6,110 bases of DNA, taken from positions 1 through 6,110 of the forward strand of contig JAJZRT010000247.1 in assembly GCA_021802595.1 (NCBI GenBank), read 5' to 3'. Positions 4,900 through 6,110 of the stretch are shown here, in pieces. The stretch comes from Pseudomonadota bacterium (GTDB lineage Bacteria > Pseudomonadota > Gammaproteobacteria > Burkholderiales > Thiobacillaceae). The notes under the pieces were generated by a model. The model was not told the origin of the DNA. It saw only the letters and a list, made by a program, of their open reading frames with translations, and ran no database searches. Within the stretch, counting starts at the first letter, position 1. Every line of letters starts with the position of its first letter. A program made the translations under genes and the position numbers.

Positions 4900-6095
4900 G
4901 CCTCGTGCGGTGGCGGTGGTTCGCGCCGGAAGGGCCCGTCGAGCTCGTCCATGTAATGCGCGATGGCGTCGGTCTCGCGTTCGAGGAAGCGGTCGACCGC
5001 TGCGCGGAACTCGGCGTTTTCCAGCCAGTGCCAGGAATGCGTGGCGGTGGGAACCAGCCCGCGCGCGAGCTTGTGTTCGCCCTGGGCGCCGCCCTCGAAC
5101 ACGTCCAGCCCATGCGCGATGGCATATTCGATGCCCTGCTGGTAGCAGGTTTCGAAGTGCAGTCCCGGCACGTATTCCAGCGTGCCCCAGTGGCGGCCAT
5201 ACAGCCGCTGGCTGTCCTTCATGCAGAACGAGCAGGCGATGGGTTCGTCGTCCTTCTCGGCGAAGATCAGCACCGTATTGTCCGGCATTGTTTGCCGCAG
5301 CACCGCGAAAAAATCACGGTTGAGGTGCGGCTCGCTGCGGTGACGGGCGTAGGTGTCGGCGTAGCAGCGATAGAAGAAGTCCCAGTCGGCGTCGGTGCTG
5401 TCGCGGCCTTCGGTCCAGCGGAACGTCACGCCCAGGCTGGCCAGCTTCTTCCTTTCCTGGCGGATCTTCTTGCGCTTGTCGTGCGTCATTGCGGCAAGAA
5501 AGTCATCGAAACTGGCGTAGCCCGTGTTGGTCCAGTGGAACTGGAAGCCGCTGCGGTGCAGCAACGGGGTTGCTTCGAGCGCCGCATGATCCGGCTCGGT
5601 GGGGAACAGGATGTGGAAGGAAGAAAAGCCCAGATCGTGGGTGACCTTGAGCGCCGACTGGATCAGCGTCGCGCGGTCGGCATCGTTCTTCGCCAGCAAA
5701 CGCGGCCCCGGCACCGGAGAGAAGGGCACGCAGCAGACCAGCTTGGGATAGTAATTCAGTCCGTGCCGGCGGTAGGCATCGGCCCACCCGAAGTCGAACA
5801 CGAACTCGCCCCAGGAATGATGCTTGACGTAGAGCGGCATCGCGGCTTCGAGACGGTCGCCGCGGAACAGCGCCAGGTGCATCGGCTCCCAGCCGATGTC
5901 GGGGCCGACGCAGCCGGTGGCTTCCAGCGCGTGCAGAAAGGCATGCTGGATGAAGGGCGAATCGCCGGCGAGGGCATTCCAGGCATCGGCGGACAGGTCG
6001 GCAATGCGCGGAACGACGCGGGCCACGGTTTCTGTGGTGCTGGCTTCCGTCCCGGGGGGCTTTGCTTCAAAATGCACGTTTTGGCGAGCTTCCAT
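4890..6095 (-). CDS. FemAB-like GNAT-fold protein (DUF482, PF04339 type)
   Basis: The 401-residue protein resembles the proteobacterial FemAB-like family named 'peptidoglycan biosynthesis/recognition', a tandem GNAT acyltransferase fold. Recognisable blocks are SPFIQHAFLHALEATGCVG (46-64), PLYVKHHSWGEFVFDFGWADAY (about 87-108), YYPKLVCCVPFSPVPGPRLL (115-134), MTHDKRKKIRQERKK (203-217) and VFEGGAQGEHKLARGL (332-347). The lysine/arginine-rich stretch at 207-217 suits binding of a phosphate-bearing or nucleic-acid-like partner, but this is inference. The substrate of the family is not established to my knowledge. No signal peptide is seen, so it should be cytoplasmic. The start is uncertain: the ATG at 6095 has no clear ribosome binding site and precedes about 28 polar residues before the family core begins near VARVVPRI. 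GTG codons at residues 7 and 24 are alternatives. The C-terminus is proline-rich (REPPPPHEAPA). Confidence 0.85.
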   Translation of the reverse strand: MEARQNVHFEAKPPGTEASTTETVARVVPRIADLSADAWNALAGDSPFIQHAFLHALEATGCVGPDIGWEPMHLALFRGDRLEAAMPLYVKHHSWGEFVFDFGWADAYRRHGLNYYPKLVCCVPFSPVPGPRLLAKNDADRATLIQSALKVTHDLGFSSFHILFPTEPDHAALEATPLLHRSGFQFHWTNTGYASFDDFLAAMTHDKRKKIRQERKKLASLGVTFRWTEGRDSTDADWDFFYRCYADTYARHRSEPHLNRDFFAVLRQTMPDNTVLIFAEKDDEPIACSFCMKDSQRLYGRHWGTLEYVPGLHFETCYQQGIEYAIAHGLDVFEGGAQGEHKLARGLVPTATHSWHWLENAEFRAAVDRFLERETDAIAHYMDELDGPFRREPPPPHEAPA

Positions 6096-6110
6096 CGAAA
6101 AACAAATGAA

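Noticed and set aside
1..6110. CRISPR array, tRNA or rRNA gene, transposase, prophage or toxin-antitoxin pair
   Set aside because: No regularly spaced repeats, no cloverleaf or rRNA signatures, and no transposase, integrase or small toxin-like gene pair were seen on either strand.

Overview
The window is high-GC, gene-dense DNA of the kind found in a betaproteobacterium. The lpxA-lpxB-rnhB order, an exosortase-type PEP-CTERM protein and a FemAB-like acetyltransferase protein all fit that group, perhaps a Nitrosomonadales- or Rhodocyclales-type environmental genus. This placement is an inference from gene content. No 16S or other marker is present.

Left part (1-2292, + strand): a tightly packed operon. 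The end of lpxA overlaps lpxB by 4 bases, and lpxB overlaps rnhB by 1 base. After an 11-base gap carrying a good ribosome binding site comes a small four-helix membrane protein of the CopD/HemJ type. LpxA and LpxB are early steps of lipid A synthesis, and RnhB removes ribonucleotides from DNA. The membrane protein has no evident link to either role.

Middle (2293-3844): the operon meets a convergent minus-strand thioredoxin-like gene. The 115-base gap holds two REP-like hairpins that share a loop sequence but have different stems. The thioredoxin-like gene is divergent from a sodium/calcium-exchanger-family antiporter. The only plausible start codons of the two genes share one CATG at 2801-2804. 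An extended -10 promoter for the antiporter lies inside the first codons of the thioredoxin-like gene. The antiporter ends in a perfect 15-bp-stem terminator that also serves the next gene from the other side.

Right part (3857-6095, - strand): a secreted zinc metalloprotease-like protein with a signal peptide and a C-terminal PEP-CTERM anchor, with its own likely promoter. Upstream of it on the same strand is a complete FemAB-like (DUF482/PF04339) acetyltransferase-fold protein. The window ends 15 bases before that gene's first ATG.

There is no sign of prophage, transposase, CRISPR, rRNA or tRNA. Most of the window is ordinary chromosomal housekeeping DNA. The points most worth a second look are the paired covarying repeat units, the shared start site of the divergent pair and the PEP-CTERM metalloprotease.
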